This document shows, piece by piece, positions 17,802 through 26,412 of a DNA stretch of 54,816 nt. This DNA comes from an uncultured Gemmiger sp. (GTDB lineage Bacteria > Bacillota > Clostridia > Oscillospirales > Ruminococcaceae). Below the pieces are notes generated by a model. The model saw only the letters and a program-made list of their open reading frames with translations. It did no database searches and was not told the origin of the DNA. The DNA is taken from assembly GCA_944382785.1 (NCBI GenBank), contig CALWNO010000013.1, forward strand, positions 1 through 54,816. Reading direction: 5' to 3'. Numbering within the stretch: the first letter of the stretch is position 1; each line of letters opens with the position of its first letter. A program made the translations under genes and the position numbers.

Positions 17802-17829
17802 TTCACCCGGATTCACCCCGGCCCCGCGC

Positions 17830-17858
17830 TTGACGGGCGCCGCCTCAGCGGTTATAAT
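17830..17858 (+). promoter_or_regulatory. Near-consensus promoter for tRNA-Pro
   Basis: TTGACG (17830-17835), 17-bp spacer, TATAAT (17853-17858), ending 12 bp before the tRNA. Best -10/-35 pair in this stretch, fitting stable RNA transcription. Confidence 0.85.
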
Positions 17859-17870
17859 GAGTAATACCGC

Positions 17871-17946
17871 CGAGGTGTTGCGCAGCTGGTAGCGCGCCTG
17901 GTTTGGGACCAGGAGGCCGCAGGTTCAAGTCCTGTCACCTCGACCA
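17871..17946 (+). tRNA. tRNA-Pro (anticodon TGG), CCA encoded
   Basis: Cloverleaf reads cleanly: 7-bp acceptor CGAGGTG/CACCTCG, D arm GCGC-AGCTGGTA-GCGC, anticodon stem CCTGG/CCAGG with loop TTTGGGA (anticodon TGG), T arm GCAGG-TTCAAGT-CCTGT, discriminator A and a genomic CCA at 17944-17946. The TGG tRNA can read all CCN codons when modified. Confidence 0.96.
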
Positions 17947-17983
17947 AAAGCAGGCAGAAACAAAAGTTTCTGCCTGCTTTTTT
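17947..17983 (+). terminator. Terminator of tRNA-Pro
   Basis: 15-bp perfect stem (17947-17961 with 17966-17980), AAAA loop, stem base ending in a T-run. It begins directly after the CCA end. Confidence 0.9.
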
Positions 17984-17998
17984 GTTTGCAACAAACCG

Positions 17999-18038
17999 AA
18001 AAGGAGGGCGCGGTCCACATGGACCGCGCCCTCCTTTT
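17999..18038. terminator. Terminator of fucO (bidirectional)
   Basis: 18-bp perfect stem (17999-18016 with 18021-18038), 4-nt ACAT loop, flanked by A-run on the left (T-run for the minus strand) and T-run on the right. It ends the fucO transcript and backs up the tRNA terminator. Confidence 0.88.
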
Positions 18039-18052
18039 TGTTATACCAAAAA

Positions 18053-19201
18053 TTACAGCTGGCTCTTGTAGAGCTCCTTGATCTCCTCCACGCTGGTATC
18101 GCGGGGGTTGCCCGGGCAGCAGGCATCGGCAAAGGCGGACTCGGCCAGGAACTGGATGTCCTCCTCCTTCAGGATACCCTGCAGGTTGGCGGGAATGCCC
18201 ACATCGGCGGACAGCTTCTTCACCGCGGCGATGGTGGCGTCGGCGGCCTCAGCATCGGTCATGGCATCGATGCCCTCCACGCCCATGGCCTTGCCCACGG
18301 CGCGGTAGCGCTCACCGGCCACGCTCTTGTTGTACTCCAGGCCTACCGGCAGCAGGATGGCGCAGGCCACACCGTGGGGGGTGTCATACAGGGCGCTCAG
18401 GCCGTGGGCCATGCTGTGCACAATGCCCAGACCCACGTTGGAGAAGCCCATGCCGGCAATGTACTGGCCCAGAGCCATGCCTTCCCGGCCTTCCGGGGTG
18501 TTCTGGACGGCAGCACGCAGATTCTCGGAAATCAGGCGGATGGCCTCCAGATGGAACATGTCGGAGATGGTGCAGTGTCCCTTGGTGATATAGCCCTCAA
18601 TGGCATGGGTCAGGGCATCCATACCGGTGGCGGCGGTCAGGCCCTTGGGCATGGAAGCCATCATATCCGGGTCAACAACAGCCACCTCGGGGATGTCGTT
18701 GGTATCCACGCAGACGAACTTGCGCTTCTTTTCCATGTCGGTGATGACGTAGTTGATGGTGACTTCGGCCGCGGTGCCGGCGGTGGTGGGCACCGCGATG
18801 GTGAAGACCGCGTGCTTCTTGGTGGGAGCAACGCCTTCCAGGCTGCGCACATCGGCGAACTCAGGGTTGTTGATGATGATGCCGATGGCCTTGGCGGTGT
18901 CCATGGAGGAACCGCCGCCGATGGTAACGATGCAGTCGGCTTCCGCTTGCTTGAAGGCTTCCACACCGTCCTGGACGTTCTGGATGGTGGGGTTGGGCTT
19001 GATCTCGCTGTACACGGAATAGGCAAAGCCCGCCGCATCCAGCAGGTCGGTGACCTTCTTGGTGACGCCGAACTTGATCAGGTCGGGGTCGGAGCAGACG
19101 AAGGCCTTCTTGTAGCCGCGGGCGGTCAGCTCAGGCACAATGTTTTCGATGGCGCCATGGCCGTGATAGGAAATGGTGTTCAGAACAATACGGGAAACCA
19201 T
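18053..19201 (-). CDS. fucO: Iron-dependent alcohol dehydrogenase, lactaldehyde reductase type
   Basis: 382 residues of the group III (Fe) alcohol dehydrogenases. NAD-binding loop IGGGSSMDTAKAIG; metal ligands in GMDALTHAIEGY and in GIVHSMAHGLSALYDTPHGV. Several stretches are close to E. coli FucO as I remember it (NNPEFADVRSLEG, TTAGTAAEVTINYVITD, KFVCVDTNDIP), which favours lactaldehyde/propanediol chemistry over butanol dehydrogenase. It would recycle NADH by reducing L-lactaldehyde from fucose or rhamnose to 1,2-propanediol. No fucose genes are nearby, so the substrate is not certain. AAGGAGA ribosome site. Confidence 0.88.
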   Translation of the reverse strand: MVSRIVLNTISYHGHGAIENIVPELTARGYKKAFVCSDPDLIKFGVTKKVTDLLDAAGFAYSVYSEIKPNPTIQNVQDGVEAFKQAEADCIVTIGGGSSMDTAKAIGIIINNPEFADVRSLEGVAPTKKHAVFTIAVPTTAGTAAEVTINYVITDMEKKRKFVCVDTNDIPEVAVVDPDMMASMPKGLTAATGMDALTHAIEGYITKGHCTISDMFHLEAIRLISENLRAAVQNTPEGREGMALGQYIAGMGFSNVGLGIVHSMAHGLSALYDTPHGVACAILLPVGLEYNKSVAGERYRAVGKAMGVEGIDAMTDAEAADATIAAVKKLSADVGIPANLQGILKEEDIQFLAESAFADACCPGNPRDTSVEEIKELYKSQL

Positions 19202-19291
19202 GGGAATTCTCTCCTTTTAAGTATAGAATCAGGCGGACCGGATGCCCGCCGGGGAAAACAGTGAAAATAACTGTATCAGCCTTATAATCCG

Positions 19292-19297
19292 ATTATA
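19292..19297 (-). promoter_or_regulatory. Extended -10 promoter for fucO
   Basis: Minus strand TGC-TATAAT: perfect -10 with a TGn extension, about 90 bp before the fucO start. The -35 region is poor, as usual for extended -10 promoters. Confidence 0.6.
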
Positions 19298-19408
19298 GCA
19301 CAAGATTCCCGAGGGTGTATCCCAGGCAAATGGTAAAATTTTCAGGCATTTTTTTGGCAGTTCCGAACAGAGGATTTCTTCTCAATTTGGGGCGAGGTCT
19401 TTTATATT

Positions 19409-19437
19409 TTGAACATATGTCTAAAATTGTATATGGT
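19409..19437 (+). promoter_or_regulatory. Weak promoter candidate for the MMPL-GLUG operon
   Basis: TTGAAC (19409-19414), 17 bp, TATGGT (19432-19437), about 85 bp before the MMPL start. The intergenic region 19202-19522 is A/T-rich; beyond the two promoters I see no gene in it. Confidence 0.4.
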
Positions 19438-19522
19438 TTTTGGGTTGCCCCGGTAGTAGGATAAAAAGACAGCCTTTCCTTAAGGCCGCTTTTTACCTTG
19501 TAACAGGGAGGATTTTTCTGCC

Positions 19523-22033
19523 ATGGACGAAAAGAAGCCGAAAACCGGTGGGATGGAAAAGATTGCCACCTTCATTGTGGACAAGCGCAATCTTTTCTTC
19601 CTGTTATACGCCCTGGCGCTGATCTTCAGCGTTGTGGCGTCGGGCTGGGTGAAGGTGGAGAACGACATCACCACCTACCTGCCCGCCGACACCGAGACCC
19701 GCCAGGGTCTGACCGTGATGAACGACAATTTCACCACCTTCGGAACCGCCCGGGTGATGGTGTCCAACGTGACGTACGACACGGCCCGGGACCTGGCCGG
19801 GACTCTGGAAGGGGTGGACGGGGTGTACAGCGTGGAGTTCGACGACACCGCCGACCACTACAAGCAGGCTTCGGCCCTGTATACCGTGACCTTTGACGGA
19901 ACTTCCACCGACGAGATCAGCCTGCAGGCCCTGGACGGCATCGACCAGGCGCTGGCCGGGTATGACGCCTATGTGGACACCGAGGTGGGACAGGATATGT
20001 CCGCCGACCTGGCCAACGAGATGGGGGTCATTCTGGTTATTGCCGCGGTGATCATCGTGGTGGTGCTCACTCTGACCTCCCGCTCCTATGCGGAAGTGCC
20101 GGTGCTGCTCCTGACCTTCGGGGCTGCCGCGCTGCTCAACATGGGCACCAACTTTCTGTGCGGCACCATCTCCTTCATCTCCAACTCGGTGACGGTGATT
20201 TTGCAGCTGGCCCTGGCCATCGACTACGCCATCATCCTGTGCCACCGCTTTTCCGATGAACACGAGACCAAGGACACCCGGGAAGCCTGCATCGCCGCCC
20301 TGTCCAAGGCCATTCCGGAGATCAGTTCCTCCTCCCTAACCACCATCTCCGGCCTGGCAGCCCTGGCCTTCATGCACTTTGGCATCGGGCGGGACATGGC
20401 CACCGTGCTCATCAAGGCCATCCTGTTCAGCCTGCTGTCGGTGTTCACCCTCATGCCCGGGCTGCTCATGGTCTTCAGCCGCAAGATCGACGCCACCCGT
20501 CACCGCAAGCTTATTCCCCAGATCACCTTCCTGGGCAAGTTTGACGTGGCCACCCGGTTCATCATCCCGCCCATTTTTGTGGTGGTGGTGGTCATTGCCG
20601 CCGTGCTGGCCAACCAGTGCCCCTACTGCTACAGCTTCACCGACCTGGTGACCCCCAAGCAGAGCGTGAGCCAGATCGCCCACCAGAAGATCAAAAACAC
20701 CTTCGGCAACAACAACATGGTGGCGGTGATCGTGCCCAAGGGCAACTACGACGCCGAGCGGCAGATTCTGGACCAGCTGGAAGCCTGCCCGGAGGTGGAT
20801 TCCGCCCAGGGGCTGGCCAACACCGAAGCCCTGGACGGCTACATGCTGGCCGACGCTGTGACCCCGCGTCAGCTTTCGGAGATTGCAGGCATCGACTACG
20901 AGGCAGCGGAAGCCCTGTATGCGGTGTACGCCGTGGACCAGAACCAGTATGGCAGCGTGCTCAGCGGTATCGGGGACTACAAGGTGCCGTTGTTCGACAT
21001 GTTCATGTTCCTGCAGAAGGAGATGAAGGACGGCAACATCACCCTGGAAGGGGAGATGCAGGACACCCTGGACGAGCTGTTCGACCAGCTGAACTGGGCC
21101 CAGGTCCAGCTGCAGAGCGACAGATACAGCCGGATGGTTGTCTACCTGAACCTGCCGGAAGAAAGTGACGAGACCATGGACTTCCTGACCACCATGCACA
21201 ACATCATCGGGCAGTATTACAGCGGGGACTACTACGTGGTGGGCAACTCCACCAACGTGAAAGACCTGTCCAGCTCCTTTGTGCAGGATAACGTGCTCAT
21301 CAGCGTGCTGTCTGCCCTGTTCGTGGTGCTGATCCTGCTGTTCACCTTCCAGTCGGTGGGTCTGCCCATTCTGCTGATCCTGGTCATCCAGGGCAGTATC
21401 TGGATCAATTTTTCGGTGCCCACCCTGCAGAATGAACCCCTGTATTTTCTGGGCTACCTCATCGTCAACGCCATCCAGATGGGCGCCAACATCGACTACG
21501 CCATCGTTATTTCCAGCCATTACACCGACCTGAAGAAGGAAATGCCCATCCAGAAAGCCATGATCACGGCACTGAACCAGGCCTTCCCCACCATCTTCAC
21601 CTCCGGCACCATCCTGGCGGTGGCAGGCGCTCTGATCGGCGTCATGACCACCAACCCGGTCATTGCGGCCATCGGCTCCTGCCTGGGCCGGGGCACGGTG
21701 GTCTCCATCCTGCTGGTGCTGGCGGTGCTGCCTCAGATCCTGCTCATCGGGGATGTGATCGTGGAACGCACCAGCTTTGCCATGAAGGCCCCCATCGACC
21801 TGACCCGCATCAACCGCACCGCCAGCGGCAACATGCGGGTGAGCGGCCGGGTGCGCGGGTATGTGAACGGTGTCATCGACGCCGAGATCAAAGGTACCCT
21901 GAACGGCACCCTGCATGCGGCGGTGACCTCCGGCACCACCATCGAACCCACCCAGCCCGACTACTGCCTGCCGCAGGAAGCTTCCGACGCGGCGGTCTGG
22001 GCCCAGAACTACACCGAAGGGGAGGAAGTATGA
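19523..22033 (+). CDS. MMPL/RND family membrane transporter
   Basis: 836 residues in two similar halves. Each half has one membrane helix (first LFFLLYALALIFSVVASGW), an extracytoplasmic domain of 150-250 residues, then a five-helix bundle containing the family motif region with the acidic ALAIDYAIILCHRFSDE (first half) and GANIDYAIVISSHY (second half), where the Asp in xxxDY is the proton relay. Such pumps are driven by proton motive force and in Gram-positives move lipids, peptides or small molecules outward. The last ~55 residues form a cytoplasmic tail of short G-x-V/I-x-G repeats (RVSGRVRGYVNGVIDAEIKG). Overlaps the next gene by ATGA, so the two proteins are made together. GGGAGG ribosome site. 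Confidence 0.88.
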   Translation: MDEKKPKTGGMEKIATFIVDKRNLFFLLYALALIFSVVASGWVKVENDITTYLPADTETRQGLTVMNDNFTTFGTARVMVSNVTYDTARDLAGTLEGVDGVYSVEFDDTADHYKQASALYTVTFDGTSTDEISLQALDGIDQALAGYDAYVDTEVGQDMSADLANEMGVILVIAAVIIVVVLTLTSRSYAEVPVLLLTFGAAALLNMGTNFLCGTISFISNSVTVILQLALAIDYAIILCHRFSDEHETKDTREACIAALSKAIPEISSSSLTTISGLAALAFMHFGIGRDMATVLIKAILFSLLSVFTLMPGLLMVFSRKIDATRHRKLIPQITFLGKFDVATRFIIPPIFVVVVVIAAVLANQCPYCYSFTDLVTPKQSVSQIAHQKIKNTFGNNNMVAVIVPKGNYDAERQILDQLEACPEVDSAQGLANTEALDGYMLADAVTPRQLSEIAGIDYEAAEALYAVYAVDQNQYGSVLSGIGDYKVPLFDMFMFLQKEMKDGNITLEGEMQDTLDELFDQLNWAQVQLQSDRYSRMVVYLNLPEESDETMDFLTTMHNIIGQYYSGDYYVVGNSTNVKDLSSSFVQDNVLISVLSALFVVLILLFTFQSVGLPILLILVIQGSIWINFSVPTLQNEPLYFLGYLIVNAIQMGANIDYAIVISSHYTDLKKEMPIQKAMITALNQAFPTIFTSGTILAVAGALIGVMTTNPVIAAIGSCLGRGTVVSILLVLAVLPQILLIGDVIVERTSFAMKAPIDLTRINRTASGNMRVSGRVRGYVNGVIDAEIKGTLNGTLHAAVTSGTTIEPTQPDYCLPQEASDAAVWAQNYTEGEEV

Positions 22034-25000
22034 TGACCAAAATAGTAAAACGGAGCCTTTGCGCCCTGCTGGGCATGGCCCTGCTGGTCGGGTGCCTTCC
22101 CTTGGGCGCTCTGGCCGAGGAGGAACCCGGCGTCATCCATCTGAACGACGCCCAGGACCTGGTCCAACTGGCGGAAAATTGCCGCCTGGACAGCTGGAGC
22201 CGGGACAAGATCGTCTATCTGGACGCTGACATCGACCTGAGCGGCACCGGCTTTGAGGGGATTCCCAGCTTCGGCGGCCGGTGGGAAGGCCAGGGCCACA
22301 CGGTCAGCGACCTGAACCTGACCGCCGACGGCAGCGTGCAGGGTCTGTTCCGGTACATTCAGACCTCGGGAGCGGTATACAACACCACCGCCTCCGGCAC
22401 CGTACAGCCCGGGGGCACCCGGGCCCAGGTGGGCGGATTTGCGGGGCAGAACGCCGGTACCATCGAAAACTGCCGCTTTGACGGTACCGTCACCGGCACC
22501 AGCCAGGTGGGCGGCATGGCCGGGGTGAACACCGCCGACGGGGTCATTTCCGGCTGCACGGTCACCGGCAGCGTCTACGGCGACCACTTCATCGGCGGCA
22601 TTGTGGGCAGCAACGACGGTGTGGTGACCGGGTGCAGCAACCTGTCCGCGGTCAACACCACCGTGAGCCAGAACGAGGTGGAACTGGAAGACCTGACGGC
22701 GGAGGATCTGCTCAAGACCGAGCGTGCCGCCGACATCACCGACATCGGCGGCGTGGCGGGCAGCTCTGCCGGGGTCATCCGGGCCTGCGTGAACCGGGGC
22801 GGTGTGGGCTATGACCACATCGGCTACAACGTGGGCGGCATTGCCGGCAGCCAGACCGGCTACCTCGAAGGCTGCGTCAACTACGGAACCATTCATGCAC
22901 GCAAGGAGGGCGGCGGCATTGTGGGGCAGATGGAGCCTTCCAGCATTCTGCAGTACAGTGCCGACACCCTGCAGCAGCTGCAGGGCGAGCTGAGCACCCT
23001 GCAAGGGCTGATGAACAAGGCCAACCAGGACGCGGCGGCTTCTTCCAGCGAACTGACCGGACGGCTGACCGACCTGCAGAACCAGGTGAACACCGCCCGC
23101 ACGGCGGTGGATTCCCTGCTGGACAAGCTGGCCAACGGTATCAGCATCGGCACCCAGGAGATCACCCTCACCGATCTGACCAAGCTCACCGGCAGCAGCG
23201 ACACAAACGCCAATACCGATGTGAACCTCGGCACTCCCACTCCCGCTCCTTCCGAAGAACCGGAAACCACCCCAGCGCCCTCCGAGACCCCTTCTTCCAC
23301 CCCGGAAGCGGAAAGTACCCCGGTTCCCCAGCCCACCGAACCCCCGGTACCCGTCGAGACGCCAGTCCCGGATGGCACCGAATCCCCTGCCGAAGAGCTG
23401 GCCAGCGAGCCCACGGACCGCAGCCAGGTCACCCACGGAGCGCCCGGGCTGGATATCGACAACGAATTGCAGCATGAAGGATCCCTGACGTTGGACGGCC
23501 AGCTGACTTTGACCGTGCCCAGCGTGGAGGTGACCGGCGGGGACGAGATCACCGCCGCCCGCAACAGCCTGAACGGCAGCCTGACCTCCATCATGGACGG
23601 GGTGGGCAGTCTGACCACTGATACCGGAGACCATACCCAGGCCCTGATCCAGGATATCCAGGCCATCACCGACCAGCTGAACGTCATCGGCAACACCCTG
23701 TTGGGTGCCGCCGAGCCCCAGGGCAATTCCGATCTGTTTGAGGATGTTTCGGACAGCGACACCGAGAGCGATACCGAAGGCAAGGTGTTCAACTGCCGCA
23801 ACGAAGGCAGCGTGAACGCCGACCTGAATGCCGGGGGCATTGCCGGGGCCATGGCCCGGGAGAATGACCTGGACCCGGAGGACGACACCAGGATCAGCGG
23901 GAACAGTTCTCTGAACGTGACCTACAAGACCCGGGTGGTTCTGCGGGACTGTGAGAACGCCGGCGCCGTGCAGGTGAAGAAGGAAGCTGCCGGCGGCATT
24001 GTGGGCAGCATGGACATGGGCACGGTGCTGGGCTGCCGCAACTACGCCGACCTGAGTGAAGGGGACGCTGATTATGTAGGCGGTATTGCAGGGCGCAGCC
24101 ACAGCGCCATCCGGGACTGTGCCGCCAAATGCCGCCTGGACGGCGCCGCTCATGTGGGCGGTATTGCAGGCAGCGGAACCACCATCACCGGCTGCCGGGC
24201 CCTGGTCCTGGCAGAAGGTACCGAACAGGTGGGCGCTGTGGCCGGATACCTGGAAAACGACGACCTGACCAATCTGCTGCAAAACGAGGACGGGGAACAG
24301 AGCGGCAACTATTTTGTCAGCGACACCCTGGGTGGTATTGACGGGGTGAGCTATGCCGGACAGGCCGAGCCCCTGTCTTTTGCAGATTTTGCCGCCCTGA
24401 CCCAGCAGGAAGGTCTGCCCGAAGTTTTCCGGACCATTGTGCTGACTTTCCGGGCAGACGGTGCGGTGGTGGGTACCGAGGCGGTGGACTACGGCGGCAG
24501 CTTTGACGCCGGTGCGGCCCCGGCTATTCCGGCCAAGGACGGCTGCACCGCCGCCTGGCCTGCCTTTACCACCGAGGACATCCGCTTTGACCAGGTGATC
24601 GACGCGGTATACACCCCCCTTTCCACCGTGGTGGCCGGTACTGAATTGCGGGATGACGGCCGCCCCATCCTGCTGGCGGAGGGCAGCTTCGGCACCGGAG
24701 ACCTGACCATGACGGCCAGCACCGATGCTCCCCTGGCAGCCGGGCAGCACACCGAGAGCTGGCAGTTCGCCCTGCCGGAAAACGACGGTTCGGCCTGGCA
24801 GATGCACTACCTGCCCCAGAAAAAGAATACAGTCATCTACCTGAAGAACGCGGACGGCAGCTGGCGCCGGGCCGACACCGTCGAGGACGGCAGCTATCTG
24901 GTATTCACCGTCCAGCCGGGGGAGGATACCCTGGCCGCGGTGGTGCAGCCCCGGGTTCCCCTGCCCCTGGCCGTGGGCGGTGTGGGTGCCGCGGTGGTCC

Positions 25001-25056
25001 TGCTGGCAGCGGTGGGCCTGCTCCGGCGGCGGCGCAAAGCCCACACCCAGGCATAA
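22030..25056 (+). CDS. Large GLUG-repeat cell-surface protein, membrane anchored
   Basis: 1008 residues. N-terminal signal with LLVGC (possible lipobox) and an ALA|EE signal-peptidase site as alternatives. Then GLUG-type repeats (GGxxGxN-x-GxIxxCxxxGxV, for example VGGFAGQNAGTIENC and GGIVGSNDGVVTGC), a helical coiled-coil-like insertion (about 300-380, LQQLQGELSTLQGLMNKA), a Pro/Thr/Ser/Glu linker (about 400-470), a second helical stretch (about 510-570), more GLUG repeats (about 600-770), a closing domain and one C-terminal helix followed by RRRRK, which anchors it facing outward. No LPXTG is present. Translational coupling to the MMPL pump suggests a joint job such as substrate capture or envelope attachment. 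Start could be ATG 22030 or 22033. Confidence 0.8.
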   Translation: MMTKIVKRSLCALLGMALLVGCLPLGALAEEEPGVIHLNDAQDLVQLAENCRLDSWSRDKIVYLDADIDLSGTGFEGIPSFGGRWEGQGHTVSDLNLTADGSVQGLFRYIQTSGAVYNTTASGTVQPGGTRAQVGGFAGQNAGTIENCRFDGTVTGTSQVGGMAGVNTADGVISGCTVTGSVYGDHFIGGIVGSNDGVVTGCSNLSAVNTTVSQNEVELEDLTAEDLLKTERAADITDIGGVAGSSAGVIRACVNRGGVGYDHIGYNVGGIAGSQTGYLEGCVNYGTIHARKEGGGIVGQMEPSSILQYSADTLQQLQGELSTLQGLMNKANQDAAASSSELTGRLTDLQNQVNTARTAVDSLLDKLANGISIGTQEITLTDLTKLTGSSDTNANTDVNLGTPTPAPSEEPETTPAPSETPSSTPEAESTPVPQPTEPPVPVETPVPDGTESPAEELASEPTDRSQVTHGAPGLDIDNELQHEGSLTLDGQLTLTVPSVEVTGGDEITAARNSLNGSLTSIMDGVGSLTTDTGDHTQALIQDIQAITDQLNVIGNTLLGAAEPQGNSDLFEDVSDSDTESDTEGKVFNCRNEGSVNADLNAGGIAGAMARENDLDPEDDTRISGNSSLNVTYKTRVVLRDCENAGAVQVKKEAAGGIVGSMDMGTVLGCRNYADLSEGDADYVGGIAGRSHSAIRDCAAKCRLDGAAHVGGIAGSGTTITGCRALVLAEGTEQVGAVAGYLENDDLTNLLQNEDGEQSGNYFVSDTLGGIDGVSYAGQAEPLSFADFAALTQQEGLPEVFRTIVLTFRADGAVVGTEAVDYGGSFDAGAAPAIPAKDGCTAAWPAFTTEDIRFDQVIDAVYTPLSTVVAGTELRDDGRPILLAEGSFGTGDLTMTASTDAPLAAGQHTESWQFALPENDGSAWQMHYLPQKKNTVIYLKNADGSWRRADTVEDGSYLVFTVQPGEDTLAAVVQPRVPLPLAVGGVGAAVVLLAAVGLLRRRRKAHTQA

Positions 25057-25057
25057 C

Positions 25058-25092
25058 AAAACGGGAGAGCGAAGTTTCGCTCTCCCGTTTTT
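25058..25092. terminator. Bidirectional terminator between GLUG protein and cysG
   Basis: Stem of 14-16 bp (about 25058-25072 with 25077-25091) with A-run on the left and TTTTT on the right; only four bases before the cysG stop codon, serving both convergent units. Confidence 0.88.
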
Positions 25093-25095
25093 ACT

Positions 25096-26412
25096 TTACT
25101 GAAAATCCGCGTACAGATCCAGGGCGGCGGTGGGTCCCACCACAATGACCGCGGGAGCTTCCACTCCGGCCTGTCGGGCCGCAGCTGCGATTCCGGACAA
25201 AGGCGCCCGCACGGCAGCCCGGTGGGCCGCATTGCCGCCGCTGATGACGGCGGCGGGGGTATCCCCTGCCATGCCGCCCGCCTGCAGGTCGGCGGCGATC
25301 TTCTCCAGCCGCTGCAGGCCCATGAGAAAGACCAGGGTACCTTCCAGCGCCGCATACCGGCGGTAGTCGGGGGTTTCCTCGGCCTTGGTGTGGGCGGTGA
25401 TGATGTGCACCTCCCGGCTCATGGCGCGGTGGGTGACGGGGATGCCCGCCTCCCCGGGAATGGCGATGGCCGAGGAGATGCCGGGCACCACCTCAAAGTC
25501 GATACCGGCCTGGCGCAGGGCCAGGGCTTCCTCGCCGCCCCGTCCAAAGACGAAGGGGTCCCCGCCCTTGAGGCGCACCACCCGGTGTCCGGCCCGGGCC
25601 AGCTCGATGAGCTTGGCGTTGATCTCGGCCTGAGGGGCCGCGTGGTGGCCGCTGCGCTTGCCCATGTAAATGGTCCGGGCGTCGGCAGGCAGCTCATCCA
25701 GCAGACTGTCGTCGATGAGGTCGTCATACACCAGGGCGGTGCACTGCCGCAGCAGCCGCAGTCCCCGCACGGTGATCAGGTCTGCCTTGCCGCACCCCGC
25801 CCCCACCAGGGCCACATGGCCGGCAGGCGTCTGGGTGTCGGGCTCCGGCGGCACAGCCAGTTCCCGCTCAAAAGCGGCGCGGAACCGGGCGGCCCGGGCG
25901 GGCTCGTCGGGGATCTGGGCTTTCAGGGTGGGGCGCAGGGCTTCCAGCCGGTCCAGGGCAGCGGCAAGGTGGGGCGGCAGCAGAGCCTCGATGCGCTCTT
26001 TCAGCCACACCGCCGCTGTGGGGCTGGCCCCGCCGGTGGAGATGCCCACCGACAGCCGCCCCCGCTGCACCAGGGCTGGGAAGACAAAGCCGCAGGCGGC
26101 CAGGTCATCCACCACGTTCACCGGGATGCGCTGTGCCCTGCACAGGGCGGAAATACTGTGGTTGAGGGAGGTGTCATCGGTGGCCGCAATGACCAGGGCA
26201 GGCGGGCCCTGCAGGTCACTTTCCGCAAAAGCACGGCGGCAAATGTTCAGGCCGGGCAGGGCCGCCAGCTCCGGGGTGATTTCCGGGGCCACCACCGTGA
26301 TTTTTGGACCGTAAGGCAGCAGCTTTTCCGCCTTGCGCAGGGCCACCGTGCCGCCCCCCACCAGAAGGACGGGGGCATTGTTCAGATCGAGAAAGATGGG
26401 AAACAGGGGCAT
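25096..26412 (-). CDS. cysG: Siroheme synthase, fused precorrin-2 dehydrogenase and uroporphyrinogen-III methyltransferase
   Basis: 438 residues. N-terminal half (1-~190) is the NAD-dependent precorrin-2 dehydrogenase/ferrochelatase: LLVGGGTVALRKAEKLL, VIAATDDTSLNHSIS, NVVDDLAACGFVFPA, SVGISTGGASPTAAVWLKE. C-terminal half (199-438) is the SAM-dependent SUMT: VALVGAGCGKADLITVRGL, VVRLKGGDPFVFGRGGEE, VPGISSAIAIPGEAGIPVTHR. Together they turn uroporphyrinogen III into siroheme. Its last-gene position behind an ABC importer, and the siroheme-type reductase 3 kb away, tie it to sulfite reduction rather than B12. The start is immediately next to the ATPase stop. Confidence 0.95.
   Translation of the reverse strand: MPLFPIFLDLNNAPVLLVGGGTVALRKAEKLLPYGPKITVVAPEITPELAALPGLNICRRAFAESDLQGPPALVIAATDDTSLNHSISALCRAQRIPVNVVDDLAACGFVFPALVQRGRLSVGISTGGASPTAAVWLKERIEALLPPHLAAALDRLEALRPTLKAQIPDEPARAARFRAAFERELAVPPEPDTQTPAGHVALVGAGCGKADLITVRGLRLLRQCTALVYDDLIDDSLLDELPADARTIYMGKRSGHHAAPQAEINAKLIELARAGHRVVRLKGGDPFVFGRGGEEALALRQAGIDFEVVPGISSAIAIPGEAGIPVTHRAMSREVHIITAHTKAEETPDYRRYAALEGTLVFLMGLQRLEKIAADLQAGGMAGDTPAAVISGGNAAHRAAVRAPLSGIAAAARQAGVEAPAVIVVGPTAALDLYADFQ

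Noticed and set aside
15675-17816. 713-residue minus-strand frame opposite ptb-buk
   Set aside because: Low-complexity Gly/His/Val/Leu-rich shadow; ptb and buk are unambiguous on the plus strand.
22009-25059. 1016-residue minus-strand frame opposite the GLUG protein
   Set aside because: Mirror of a repetitive coding sequence with no recognisable domain or start signal.
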